Shown: positions 37,896 to 50,610, counted from the stretch's first letter. The stretch: 64,000 nt of DNA from Apostichopus japonicus (GCF_037975245.1 NC_092576.1:33644611-33708610); one strand, 5' to 3'. The notes: generated by a model not told the origin, from the letters alone. A program made the numbers and translations.

Positions 37896-39371
37896 TATAA
37901 GGTGGGTTTTTCATCCAAGAGCAATCTACGGTTTACCCATCTGAAATGACTTTCTAAATTGAAAAAATTCCAAATTTGAGTTAAAATGTTGAATTGGAAA
38001 CCACTCGACGTTTAAGTTGTAATCCATAAGCCCCTGTGGGTTTCTCCCATATTTGTGGTTGCTTAAGCGTCGTAAAAATAACTGCTGATTATTATCATTA
38101 TTATTATTCAAAAACACAATACTGATTATAGTACCTGGGAATTGTGCCATAATCATACCAATTTCCTAAAATATTACTTTGTTAGTTAAACCACAAAACT
38201 TGCTATGAACTGGAGTTGTATGTCCATACATTAACCTCTGTCCTTGGTCACATATATAATTTCACAATTATTGAACTTAACGAGAAGGGTTGCTGCCTTA
38301 CATGCATGTGTGGATGTGTTTCGAGAGAATTAAATTTTCATTAGTGACCTTGCAGCTGTTTCCATTAACTATTTCCACATGTTTCTTGATTTTCTTTACC
38401 AAACAGAGGGTTTTCCATACAGTGCTCTTGGAACAGAAAAGGTGACAATCAATGTCATACAACCAATTTTTAATGAGAAATATTGTAAGTTTCTTATGAG
38501 ATTGTACAAACACTGTTAGAACATTCTTAATTCTAAGTGATCTTGCCATTCATTTTTAACAAAATATGTTAATCAAATAACTGATAGTTTCAATTCTGAA
38601 CAAAGAGAGTTACAGTGACATGTCAGTAGTATATGCTATATTGTTTTATACTCAAGTCATGTCTGTCACAAAATTATACATAATTAGACAGGTGTTTGCT
38701 CAGCTGGTGTCTTGTTTAGGTGTACCACCTATGTTCTTGATGAATTCCTTAGAAAGGACACTGACTACTCCTAGGCTGCAGACTGCAGTGCTAGAAAACA
38801 TGATTTTTAATGCTTTTTACATATGACATCAGTGCATAATGGACAGATGTACTTTAGGTTAATTCCCTTATTAATAAAATCAGATATCACATTGTAAAAT
38901 TAATTGTGTTTTTTGAAATCACTTGCACATGGCTACAGCACACATTTTAATATGGCATGAAATGACATATCACATAATATGGAAACTTCATATTATTTTC
39001 TTTATGCCTCGTTCTAGGTTTATGAGATTTTAATTTTCTTGCATACCGTTTAATCTTGCTCAGAATTTCTCTAACCACTTAACAGTTGGTCTTTGATTAT
39101 GTTTTTTGTTAAGCATGAAATATTGTAAAGTTTACAAGCAATAGAAGCTAAGTATTAAAATGTGATGCAATTGAGTTTTGTTTGCCATTAGTTTATGACA
39201 TCAATCAGTACATAAATTTTTGATGCATGAATTGTACATAGCAAACTGTTTTGTATTTGACCACTCCAAGCCAGCTTTTACACTAGCACACTGAAAAGTT
39301 AGCATTCATTAAAGCTGAACATCACAACGTGAACTGTAATTGATAATGACCATTTTCCTTTATAATATTAG

Positions 39372-39544
39372 AAGCTGATGCATGTGGAGTAAGTGGCAGA
39401 AGGATGCATTACTCCAAGGTGACGCAAGGCATTGTGAAAATGGAAGGGATGCCCCCAGGATTTTTACTGAGACATCCATCATCTTATGTACCGAGGCAGC
39501 TAAGAGCAATTTATGCTGCCAAGATGTGCTTAGATGTGTTATTA
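39372..39544 (+). CDS. Exon 2 of the plus-strand gene (GTF2I-like motif)
   Basis: 173 nt between TTTATAATATTAG and GTAAGT. Two leading bases complete a codon; the only open frame then gives 57 residues starting ADACGVSGRRMHYSKVTQGI and continuing MPPGFLLRHPSSYVPRQL, AIYAAKMCLDVLL, ending at a codon boundary. The MPxGxxxxxPSSY…L..I motif resembles the motif (PEG.P…P..Y…L..IL) in GTF2I repeats and in related uncharacterised animal proteins; this is from memory. Good codons, both splice sites and a motif make it the best-supported exon of this gene. Confidence 0.7.
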
Positions 39545-39838
39545 GTAAGTTGCTGCTATAATATGTGATCTGTAAGGATTCAAGTTATATCTAGTCATAA
39601 TTGCATAAAAATAATGTGCAAGCTGTGGTGATGTCATAACATTAGATCTGACAAACTGTCATTAACTTATTGGAATTAATTGTACTGAGAATGAACAACA
39701 AAAAGCTCAAATAAATTTACCCTCATTCTAAGCTCCTTTTACATCTTCCCCATCGCATGTATTTTATAGGCAACTTCTACACATATTTTGGATCTGCAAA
39801 TATATTGATTAACCATTTGAATAACAGTTGTGGTGTCC

Positions 39839-40229
39839 TTCTAGGCCAGGAGTGGCCAACCTATGGCACGCGGGCCACATTTGGCCCGCCTGTGATTTTT
39901 TTGCAGCCCGTGAGATAGTGAGATGTCTCAAGAAAAAAAAAAACAATCTATCTTACATCATCACAAAAAAAAGAGCTAGCTGCTCAGAATTTATCGGCTC
40001 TAAGGATGCTGTCAAGTAAGCCTATTATCCCCATTAATTATCAACAGTACTGTATTGACATTAAGTTTTTGTGAATGCAGATTAAGTACACACACCTATT
40101 GCTTGAAAGTCCTCGGAATCAAAGGTTTGAAATCAACAGCAGGTTGTTGGTTAGGTGCGGCCCAATCAATTGTTTACTCCTTCTATCTGGCCCATTCATT
40201 CAAAAAGGTTGCCCACTCCTGTCATAGGC
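39839..40229. mobile_element. hAT/Charlie-like MITE
   Basis: The element proper is 39847-40221 (375 bp). The left end is CAGGAGTGGCCAACC followed by GGCACGCGGGCCACA; the right end, complemented, is CAGGAGTGGGCAACC. The flanks TTCTAGGC and TCATAGGC agree at 6 of 8 positions. The end sequence is that of the widespread CAGGGGTGGGCAAAC class of hAT elements. No transposase. It lies in an intron of the plus-strand gene. Confidence 0.85.
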
Positions 40230-40752
40230 TATAATATGAGATTTTTCATTGGTTTCCTGTATGAAAATGTGGAGCCTATAAAATTGATTGCATTCAACAA
40301 GCTGGTGTTCAAGAGCACAGTATGTCATTTTTTATGCATATCCACAATAATCCATATTCTAATAATATGCTAATGCTATGGAGTTTCATTGGGTTATAAT
40401 TTTGGACACATTTGCAACAAACAAGTACACAGCTTTGTTTCAGTAAGGTTTAAGTCTTATGATTAAGTAAGACTTATGGCCACCTCATGCTTTTACATTA
40501 TTTCAATATCAAACAATAGTGCAACTAATTAGCAAAAACAAATATTCATTCTTTGTTTTACATTGTATTCAAATATTTATGGGTGTTATGTATATCATTA
40601 ATTTATTTAGAATTATTTCTTTAGTGTCAATGTTAACATAAAAGGAATGAAAATTAGTATGCATGGCCCTTGCAATGTGATGATTTCAGTACTTTACTTA
40701 AACAAAATTATTGAAAATTTGTATTTGTATTTCCATTTCTCCACCTGTGCAG

Positions 40753-40854
40753 ATCACCAGGGACAACCGGACGGGTCCTATTGATTGTATTATCGTACCA
40801 GAGATATGTTTAAGGTCCATGGAAATTCAGCCACCAGTTTTAATTGTTCTATAA
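40753..40854 (+). CDS. Candidate exon 3 of the plus-strand gene, ends in stop
   Basis: A good acceptor (TTTCTCCACCTGTGCAG) leads in phase 0 to ITRDNRTGPIDCIIVPEICL, RSMEIQPPVLIVL and TAA. Phase 0 fits the end of exon 2 (39544). The stop lies where a dispersed repeat begins (ATACGATATCTCAAGAAG, also at 907), so either the exon ends just before it at a weak donor (CCA|GTTTTA) or the insertion supplied the stop and this is an alternative end. Confidence 0.5.
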   Translation: MTRDNRTGPIDCIIVPEICLRSMEIQPPVLIVL

Positions 40855-41425
40855 ATACGATATCTCAAGAAGAGGAGCATGGACAAATCTCATATTTATT
40901 AGGTAGATGTTAATTACAAGAAGCCTATTGCTTTTGTGGAGGTCATTGGACATTTGGTTACTAGGGCTCAAATTAATGAAACCTTGTAAACACAGGTGTA
41001 ATTTTATAGCTGCAGACAAACATATATACATTTACCTCAACAATTACCTACCTCAGCTACCTATCTTCTCCCCTGGCCACTTACTACATGTTAAGAGGCA
41101 GATTATTGCCTAACCAGAATTTTTCTTGCCATTTGATAATTGATTGATGCTACGTTTACCTTTCCAATCTGTCATCTATTATAGTGTAAATGTATATTTT
41201 CCTTTAGGTATTTAGTATTGGTTTTCATTTATACTGTTGTTACTATTATGTTTCAAAATTAACATCCATCCATTTTATACATATTATACATATGTTTTAT
41301 ACATACTTAATTGATTTATGGAGTAAACAAAATATATATATTGAACGTGTTGATCCTCCTGGACCTTTCTCAACAAATGTGCAGTACGACAGTGTCAGTT
41401 CATCATCCATAAAGGGTCTCATTTC

Positions 41426-42050
41426 TTAAAGCAGCATTTTGCGTCCTTTTCTATGATTTTTCTCAACCTCACTGACTCCACTATGCCATAACGACATATA
41501 TAACTAGCTTATCTATTTAAATCTTACTTCAAATGGTGGCATAAAAGTCGAAAAATTGCAACTTTAATCTTTGTTTTTCACAAGATATTTCCGTTAGAAC
41601 CCAAGAAACCTCGCCCATAATATGAATATTTAAACACTACGAACTTCATTGACCAATAGGTCTATGTAATACAACACCATGCTTTATTTGTGTACAGTCT
41701 ATATGACAGTTGTACCAGGGAGCTCCATACATCTCCCTGGTTTTACCAACACAAAGTCTTGAATCTATTTTTAGCAATGCCTCATAACTAAACCTGCATC
41801 TCTGATTGGTTGAATTCAAACTAGTGGGTTTTGGGGGAACTGTATGTGATTAATTTTAACTGTGGAATTTGTCGTGGACACTCTTCTCATTATCTGCAAA
41901 TATCCTTAATTACTCGCCAATTAACGTTGTTGGCAGGGAAAAACTTGGCTAATATCTTAGTTTGCTGTTTTGTGATTGATATATGTAAAAAACTTGATAG
42001 ACATGTCAAAAAAGTAGAAAACGGCGACCAAACGCAAAATGCTGCTTTAA
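41426..42050. mobile_element. TTAA-target MITE (Kolobok- or piggyBac-type)
   Basis: The element proper is 41430-42046 (617 bp), with TTAA on both sides (41426-41429 and 42047-42050). Inverted ends read AGCAGCATTTTGCGT exactly on both sides, with weaker pairing beyond. No transposase. TTAA duplication is used by the Kolobok and piggyBac superfamilies; which one cannot be told from this copy. Confidence 0.8.
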
Positions 42051-42454
42051 GGTGTTTGTTAGAAGATTATTTTCTTGCCATTTGATATGGGAGTGTGGTT
42101 ACACACCTTGCCAATCTTTCATATTTAATATTGCTCTTTCATACAGGTATGGAACTATATTCTTTTACATGGTTTCCTCATATTACAGCACAATTGAGGA
42201 GTACTGCCTGTTATATAAATTTATGTTTATATCCAGAACTACTGTCCAATTTTAAATTCAGTGATATAAATACATATTATGCCCTTTGATGTATGATTGC
42301 AGCTCGATACTTTGCCAGACTTTCATATTTGTTTTTATTACAAATTTATAACATATCATTCAAACATATATTTATGAAACTCTCAGCAGATTAAACAAAG
42401 GTTTATTTCACAATATGAATTGGTTGTCTCTGCCAACTTGCAGTTGTTTTTCAG

Positions 42455-42646
42455 TGTTTGAGTTTCTCATTTATTATCACTATTAAATGCAGTGATGACC
42501 ATCAATGGTCTGATATCCTGACTAAACATGGTGAAGAATGTAGAGTGAAGACTGACTGTATTGGATGTTATAATGGAACAAAGCCCACAGACAATAAAAG
42601 TAACAATGTTGATACAATCCATTTTGAGGAACCAACTGCAGAATGA
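42455..42646 (+). CDS. Candidate last exon of the plus-strand gene
   Basis: Acceptor GCAGTTGTTTTTCAG. In phase 0 (fitting 39544) it reads CLSFSFIITIKCSDDHQWSD, ILTKHGEECRVKTDC, IGCYNGTKPTDNKSNN, HFEEPTAE and stops. A second AG at 42492 is possible but does not fit the phase of exon 2. The polar, cysteine-containing C-terminal stretch looks coding. A poly(A) signal follows 22 bases after the stop. Confidence 0.5.
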   Translation, partial: CLSFSFIITIKCSDDHQWSDILTKHGEECRVKTDCIGCYNGTKPTDNKSNNVDTIHFEEPTAE

Positions 42647-42668
42647 TCAACGTTAACAATACTAATTT

Positions 42669-42674
42669 AATAAA
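42669..42674 (+). terminator. Poly(A) signal AATAAA
   Basis: AATAAA 22 bases after the stop of the candidate last exon at 42646, on the same strand. Confidence 0.5.
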
Positions 42675-42775
42675 CTAGTATCGTGCGACAGATATATTTC
42701 AGGGGGAAAAATAGTAGGTAATTATTTAAGAAAAGAAAAATAAGGCTATGATTTACATATTCAATACATGCTAGT

Positions 42776-43225
42776 TTCACCTCTCAAATTTGAAAAAAAG
42801 TTAACTAATTTTGATTTCATAGACTAATTTTAGTTTAAAACACAATTTTGGGTTGAAACAGTGTACCACACTAAGATTTCTGTTCATATATGGCACAATT
42901 GATATCACATTCCAATACCCATATTAAAATAGAACATTCTGTTAATATAGTAATCGGCTTAGTTTCACCTCTCAAATTGAAGAAAAAGTAACAATTATTG
43001 ACTTCAAAGGTTTATCTTAGTTAAAACCCACAATTTTGAGGACAACAAGAACTGTTTGATGTACACATGTAGAATTCAGTTTGTAGGGCCCAAATTATAA
43101 CCTTGTCCCTGCTTTTCGAGAGAACATACTGATAGCAGAAAGTTTCACCCCTCAAATTTAGGAAAAGGCGACAAATTTCTACTTGAAAGATTACTTTTCC
43201 TAAACACACACGTTTTCAAATTGAA
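42776..43225. repeat. Three-unit tandem repeat, period about 183 bp
   Basis: Units begin near 42776, 42960 and 43141, each with GTTTCACC(T/C)CTCAAATT, a GAAAAAG-like run, then a TTTTAGTTTAAAACACAATTTTG-like stretch in diverged form. Not coding. Confidence 0.75.
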
Positions 43226-43551
43226 ATAGTAAATATGATTGGATGTACCACGATTGGTAATTGCATTACCACATTATTATGAATTGCTTCCCCCACACGG
43301 AGTACTAATCGAGTGACCCATGCACGCTAACTATGCTTGCAAAGCTTTCTTCAAGTAAAGTTTGTTAAAGGATTCTGTACATTGTTTGAAACGTCACACC
43401 ACTAAGCTAGTACCGACCAAAACACGGCATTGAGAGGGCGTTAACGTGGGCGGGGTTAATTAAAATCCGTTCTGATTGGATAGCAGTGAGTTTTTAATGT
43501 ACGGCAGCCGAGAATTACCATTTCAGAGATGCGAAATCAACAGTTCAAGTT

Positions 43552-43618
43552 TAGTTTAGAGACCCAAGGATCAGAAAGCCTTACAGTAGCTTAATTGAAA
43601 CCCTATCCGTGTTAGATC
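43552..43618. repeat. Dispersed 70-bp block, copy 2
   Basis: Matches 33996-34068. Just upstream (43430-43500) are GTGGGCGGGG and GATTGGAT, which resemble GC and CCAAT boxes but are not tied to a gene here. Confidence 0.6.
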
Positions 43619-44019
43619 GTTATCTTAAGTGTTTAAGTAAATACCAGTGTTTTGTAATCAAACTGTTGCAGAAAGTTAATCCTAATTTTTGGCAGTTTTA
43701 CTGTCATCATATTTTTATGATAGCCTTGTTATATGTATGAAAGGGAATGAACTATTCAAATACAGGGTTATATGCAATTTTAAACAAGTCAGTGCTTGTG
43801 TATTATAGAGTAGGCTACAACTTATTTTGGTATGTGTTTTACGAAGAAGGAACTGCAACTGTATCAGCCTCGTTGGAGTGAAACTTAATAATTGCTAACT
43901 GTTTGGATTTTATTTCTAAAAATGACATAACAAAGACAATCAATTTGGGAACAAGATTTAGTGATGAGACGATTGTCTATACTCTCACGTCCATAGTGTA
44001 TTTTGAATGGCAATCTCAA

Positions 44020-46260
44020 AAATTGGGGGTAGGTAGGTCCAATATATTGTCCGGGGTGGGTCTGATGTTATTGTACACTCCCCCAACAGTTTCGGTCACT
44101 TCCGGTCACATGACTTTTTTATAAAGTAAAAAACTGAATGTGAACTACTATACTACCTGTAAATCTAATTTTTTAGTTGACTAACCTAGAGTTAATGTCG
44201 AAAATCGTAACCTTTGACCTTTGACCTCCAAGTTTTTTTTGGGTACTGAGGGTCAATAAGGCACTAACATATCCAAAGTGGAAGTATATATGACTTCCGG
44301 TTCAGGAGTTATATTGGGTCAAAGGTCAAAGTGTCGTTTTTTCAAAGATATGTTAAAACGCGTAGGAGTGACCGATTTTCACGAAACTTGCAATGATGAC
44401 GTGTGACGTCATAAGAAACAGTCACGTGAAAAAGTTCGGCGATGAGGTCATCGGTTCAAAGGTCAATCAGAGGTAAAAAATGAAAGTCCCCCAACAATTC
44501 AAATTTTTATAGGAGATAATAATTCGGACCTCCAAAAACGGTCAAAAAGTTTCATTTTGACATAAGGTCATACCAAATCAAGATGGCGGCCACTCAAAGT
44601 TAACCCTTACCCTAGGGTTAGGTAGGATTAGCTGAGGGTTAGCATATTCGACTCCTGTGTGTACACGAAATAATTTTTCGTGATACAAATTGGTGTCGTG
44701 ATGTAACTTGATCCGTACTATTACGTGATACCTTTAAACTTGTTTCAAGTCGTTTACTCTGGGAATGAGGGCGCTGTAAAACATGTTCTAGGGGTGCGTT
44801 TTTGAGAGGGGAGGAATGTGTTATAACCCTGTAACTTACACTGAAGACTTATCACGTTATGATGTACAAAATGTGTGCCGTTTTTTTTGCCAATTTGTTC
44901 TGGCCGGAAGTGACGCCATCATAAGCGTAATTATTAATTTCTACAAAACTAAATCATCAATCACCTCATAAATAGCAGTAAAATTACTTCTAGACATTGC
45001 CAATCGACTCTCTGAGTTTTAATTTTGTTCCTTTACATTTGACAAAATGGCGGCGTAACTTATATATTCATAAAAAAATACTAATTTTTTTATTAAAAAC
45101 CAACCAAAGACCGGAAGCAGCTCAAACAGCCTTTACATAATCTCTTATTATCAGTTCAAACTAAATCTTTAATTTAAAGCAACTTGGCTAAATTATTTTT
45201 TCCAGCTGAAAATAGCGCCCCCACCAGATGACGTCATAAATTCGACCTCGCGCAAACACAATAGATTCGGACATGCTGAATCCATTACTGAGGTATGAGT
45301 GAAAAGATGTGAAAAAGGCGGTCACTTTGATGTCACGCTACATCGACAGGGGGACCCGATGGGAACGGGACTTCCGATAATAGAAGACAGACACCATAGC
45401 GGTGGTGCCCTGAAAAGAACTGCGAAATCGAACCACCCCAGTAACCATGGTAATGCTCCAAAGTTTAAAAGTCGGCTTTTAACCACATATGATAACAGTA
45501 TTACCGGTGAAAACACCTATTTTTTTTGGGGGGGGAGCCTCGGAAACGTATAGGCTATACCCCCTTCCCGAGAATTAATGTAACTGTATGAGGTGTCTAC
45601 AACCAACTGAACCTCTTGTCTACCACATATGAAAAATGCAACTCCGTTAGATACCCTCAGTGGATAGGAGGGGGTTCCAAAAGAGGTACTTTTTTATAGT
45701 TTTCAATACAAAAACACCTATTTTGGGGTGAATAGAAATGATATAGACAAAATACCTTTCCTGACCAGATAATGACACGTAATTGGTAAATATCAAAGAC
45801 ATGCGTCTCTTCTACTCCACCTGAAATTGGGAAGTCGATGGGTCTTTCAGAGGGGACAGGAGGAGGGGTCAAAAAGAGGGGATTTCCCGAATTTGCACGT
45901 AATATAGAATTTAGAACACGTATGTTTACAGGGGTCTTTGGGACCCATACCTACTAAACTGAAGCAGATATGGACCTGGCAGCTGCGGATTCGGGCTCCT
46001 GGGAATCGATAAATCCCTGTGACGTCATTTGGGCGAGTATATTTTTTAACCAATTTTGGCAAAAACTGCAAGGTTTTTTAGGTAAAAAACCCTTTTGTCG
46101 CAAAAACGGGCAATGTGTATCTTATCTGGTAGTGCTCGACACGGAGTTTATTTTTGCATTAGGACGTGAGGGGCAAAAAACATTGGGGGGGGGGCAGGGA
46201 CCCAAGTAGGGGTGTCTCCAAAAACGAACAAATTACACCTCATCCGGTACACTTTAAATA
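44020..46260. repeat. Repeat-like region rich in GGTCA and G runs
   Basis: Contains many GGTCA/TGACC words, including a run at 44211-44228 that reads GACCTTTGACCTTTGACCTC. GTCACTTCCGG, TGACGTCA and AAGATGGCGGCC words occur repeatedly, as do AAAACACCTATTTT (45510 and 45710) and G runs at 45525 and 46180. GC content is higher than its neighbours. It looks like one or more large non-coding transposon copies, but I could not fix ends or a target duplication. Confidence 0.45.
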
Positions 46261-46673
46261 GAAATCGTAAACGTTTACTTGAAAATGGTTTAAAGTTGCT
46301 GCAACCAAAAGTCGGGTTCCTTAGGTTAATCCATGAGATGTTAACCGTATCTTGGTTAAACGTTCATCCTGTTTCATCACGAGTTGCTGCAACCGTAAAC
46401 GGTGTTTTCTCCTTAAAAACGCAAGTGTTTCCTGAAATATTACCACTTTTGGAGTTACCTTCAACGGATTCAGTTTTAGTCTTCCTAATTATAGAATTTA
46501 GAGATCATCTTTCAATTATCTGTTCAGAATACTATTTACACAGTACATATATTTGCGTGGAAAATTATGTATATGATGGAATTCTCTGCCTTTCAAGATT
46601 AATGTACAGAATAATAACAAAGAATAGTAAGAGCTGTGAGACTGAAAATGATTCAAACTTGATTTTAAAGTAA
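46212..46673 (+). other. Unassigned open frame, 153 codons
   Basis: Starts MSPKTNKLHLIRYTLNRNRK. No family recognised. It begins in the G-run repeat edge and contains a repeated GTTGCTGCAACC word (46296 and 46384). It may be chance or a remnant ORF of the repeat. Confidence 0.2.
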
Positions 46674-46679
46674 GAAATA

Positions 46680-48110
46680 TTTATTAAAACCCAACAAATA
46701 ATACCATGCAAAGATAATCAATGAAAATTAAAAAATGTACAGTTAAGTATTGTATATGTATCACTAAAGATAACAACACATGAAACAAGCACCTATATGT
46801 GGTAAAGGCCCTTAAAGGGTGGGCTGCTTTTACAAGTGAAACTTAGAGAGTGAGTTTGAAACTGACAAAATTGGTCTCCAATACTTTTGTCCTTATTTTA
46901 ACTCCGACCACCTTTAGCTCTAACACCCATCCTTATATACATGACTGAGTAAAATCTTTCCAATGACATCATTTCATGCCTTGGCAGTGTCAGAATGAAG
47001 GGACTGTTAGCATTACACCCCTCACCCATAAAGAAAAAAAAAACGAATTCAAACAAGTTAAACATAATCAACTACAAATTATAAAGATAAGAAGAGATAA
47101 ATCAATTTCAATTTAATAATATAAAAACATTTACGTCTAGTATTATATAAAATAAAAATACAGCATGAAAAATCTCTCAAAATGCGGTGTAGGATGCGGT
47201 GACCATACAATCAAGAATTCAAAGGAGCTTCTCGATATATAACATTGATTCATATCAGGTCACCTTATTACAACCAAATCTCACATCTAAACACCTACTA
47301 TAGCACGTCATGCCTAACCAACAATTTTTTTCTTATTTACCCAATGCTACATATAAACAAACACTATCATTTGAAGCAAGAACAAACAATTAATTACAAT
47401 TAAAACATTCACAAAGATTATATGTTAAGCATTATTTAATTAATAAACAAAATGAAAAACTGAAAAAATGACAATACCACCGAACACCTTTTAAATACCA
47501 CCTGTCTACTTGCAACAATTTTCCTAATTTAACCAAGCTTACACCTTTTCCCCATAGACAAAATAGGTGTTTACAACAAAGTGTCATATGAATCAAGAAC
47601 AAGCAATCAATTACAATTTAAAAATATATACAAATATTATATGTCACCATTATTTGAAATAATTAATCGCAACACCACATAGCATCCCATGTGTACTGTC
47701 AGTCGACAAGCAACGATTTTCCTAGTGATCCAACATCTCTATCATATATTATTTTCAAATAGCTGGGGGCAACCTGATGAATGACCACGGTTTTTTTCTT
47801 TTCTCACACTTCATTATATGATAACTTTGCAATTAAAGGGCTTTTCCCCTGGAGGAATATATTTCAACAAAATACAAATTTGCTACCCTCTCACCCCCTC
47901 AAAAAATGTTTTAAAATTTCATTTTTCAATGCATTACTTTTTTATCAGTCACTCCCAACCTAATGAGCAATGCTGAATCTACACCAGGCCTAGCAAAGAA
48001 TTCCAAAACTTTAAAAAAAACTTTCTTTGAAGAAAAACATGCAGTTAGATTGTGCTTCCAAGCTTTTGTATAGTCACTTTTACATGCTAATTCTCTTTCC
48101 TGCTATCGTA
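46680..48110. other. No gene recognised
   Basis: AT-rich, with a loose direct repeat: 47330-47480 and 47560-47680 share AAGCAAGAACAA(A/G)CAAT(T/C)AATTACAATT and ATTATATGT(T/C)A. Confidence 0.5.
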
Positions 48111-48119
48111 TAGTAGCTG

Positions 48120-48350
48120 TGCTGGATTCGCTCAATGTTGCATGTTCACGTGAGACCGCTTGGGAAAATTTTGGCTGAAAATGCCTCCCAGATCACTGGA
48201 TATGGCACTTCCCAGGCCTTGTAAGTTGCATCTTAGCATTTTCTCTTTTGAATATACTAGCGATATCATAAAAACATTAAAAAAAAATGCTCAAGGGGGG
48301 AGGCGGCTGCCCCCTTCGCCCCCCCCCCTTGGCTTTGCGCCTGGTTGTTA
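48120..48350. mobile_element. Fragment of the 17-18 kb hAT family
   Basis: 48165-48230 (GGCTGAAAATGCCTCC, CACTTCCCAGGCCTTGTAAG) is the inverted counterpart of 18122-18180 (CTTACAAGGCCTGGGAAGTG, GGAGGCTTTTTAGC). It ends in G/C runs and GGCTTTGCGCCTGG, similar in style to the hAT ends. No clear target duplication. Confidence 0.55.
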
Positions 48351-48436
48351 GTGATTTCAAAAATCTCTTTTTGGTACATATGTAAATGTACAGTTACATG
48401 ATCTCGGGTATTCAATATTTACACAATAAAACATAC

Positions 48437-48573
48437 TGATGAGATGAATGAGGCTGTCCACAGAATCACCTTCCTTGACCACTTGGGACTCAGCAGCAAT
48501 GGCACATGTACTTTCACTGATTAGAATTTTTGGGGTTGACACTGACTGCAATCTTTTGAAATTTGTTTGAAGT
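48437..48573 (-). CDS. Second exon of a minus-strand gene
   Basis: 137 nt with a strong acceptor (TTTTTATTCATTTCAG) and donor GTATGT. One base, then an open frame LQTNFKRLQSVSTPKILISE, STCAIAAESQVVKEGDSVDS, LIHLIS, and one base left. It fits two bases left over by one of the frames of the exon at 50611-50957. Family not recognised. Confidence 0.6.
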
Positions 48574-50610
48574 CTGAAATGAATAAAAACAATACATACA
48601 TACAAAATGTCATAATGCAACAGGTTTATAATGACAGGATAAGACATGTCTTTCTCTTTGCAGTGCATTACACTTGGTCCATGCGTGGACAATTGTCCTT
48701 CCCATACCCTATATGTGTGCATCCCTATATGACTCATTGGTGCTTCTATGGTAAGTTTTACCCATAGTAATGATATATACAACCAACTAAACTTTAATCA
48801 TAAAATGGGATGTTGTTCTTGTTGTCATGCTGGAAGACTATTAATAAAGAATACACAAGAAAGGTTATGATTTACACACAAACGCTTTAAGTCCTTGAGG
48901 AGTTGACTACAATGGATGCAATAAGTATATTGTAATCTTTGATAACAACAGGAGCAACACATTGGCTACAGTTGCAAAACATAAATCTCATAAATATTAC
49001 TTGCTAACTCATCTCGCTGTAAGGAATAAGATGAGAGACAAAATCCCTTCTGTAAAGATTCAGTTTGCTTTGCTTTGATAATTGCTAATGGCAATTTGAG
49101 TAGGCCTGCTCCTAATAGGTGGCAGAGACCATCTGCAGACCACTGGAACAGCACAACAAGTGGCAGCCTAATCAAAATTAACATAGCTGGGCTTTCCACT
49201 AATCAGCGTTGAAGTCTTCAACGATCAATAGATTCACAATACATTGGGATATTAAATATAAACTAAATAAGATAACTAAATAAAGATGATCACTTAAGTG
49301 AATTATATTGAGCTAACATCACTACAAGATCGATTGTTACCTCAAATGACATCTACTACAATACATGTGTTCAAGTTATATACACTTTTGTATAATCTGG
49401 TATATTTTTACAGCCCTGCTGACAAAGAACACTGTACATCTACCCTATACATATCATCAGATGCACAAAGTTGACACTGGCGTAAAGCCTATATGCTTAG
49501 GTTTGAGATACTTCAAAGATTTCATGTTGAAAACTGTTAAATGCAATAAGACTAAACATGCCCTACAATGAACCTGTAAATTCAATTCTGCATCCATTAA
49601 TGCATCATACTTGATTTCACCTATAACTACAAGCATGACATGACACTTGACATGACACACGTCAGAGGCAGGTTCTGTAGAAAGTGGTGGGTGGCCAAAA
49701 GAGCACCGAAGACTTGCCTGTTATCTATGTCCTGTGAGTCTTTTGCCAGAATTTTGAAACTAAAGAAGCCCATTTTACATGCAATTTCCTGGATACTGAC
49801 TCATAATCATAATCAGGATAATGAAATTTTAAGCATTTTCATCAGCATGTGAAGGTGGAAGGGGCCTCGGATGATTAATCACACCCTGGATCTACACCTG
49901 CATAAGATATGCTATTTTACTCAGAACATGAAAACAGGTGATACCAAACATGCCAAGATCACAAATATTCTTTTCAAACTTTGATCTTACATTTGTGAAG
50001 GAAACAAAGTCTTCTTCATTTTCCCGTAGCAGCAATGGTAGCAACTGTAATCCTGCTTTATTCTGTTCTGTCTACCTCAGAGCTTCTTATATTCCTGGAA
50101 TAATAACAATGGTGAAGAACACAATATGATAGTTTGCGTCATACATAGATTTACGTTTGATACACGATTCATGATTTTAAGAAGGGTAAAAAATGTCATA
50201 AGTACACGCAATGAACATAGCAACAGGTCGGCCCACGAAATAAAGAAATGTGGTCTTTGCCTTTGAAACGTTTTGGATTTCCTCAATCGCAACAAAACAA
50301 AAACATTTTTGCACCCTTAGGGGACTAATATTTTATATAAGGGATAATAGGTTTTTTGAAAGGTACTAGATCTGTTTGTGATTTAGAAGATAAAAATGAA
50401 CACAAAAGAACACTCTATTACGCATTCCTATTTATTTACCTTTGAACGGTTTCTTGGGGTCTGTGGGGGTATAGTCTGTCCACACTGGAGTGGGGATCGT
50501 TGGGAGCGTAAAGCTTTTGAAGGGGCGTAAGGCTTAACACCCAAGCCTCCTAGTAGGTCTAGAACACTGGTAGAGATTTAAACTGACTGAAATTAAAGTT
50601 GAAGACTTAC

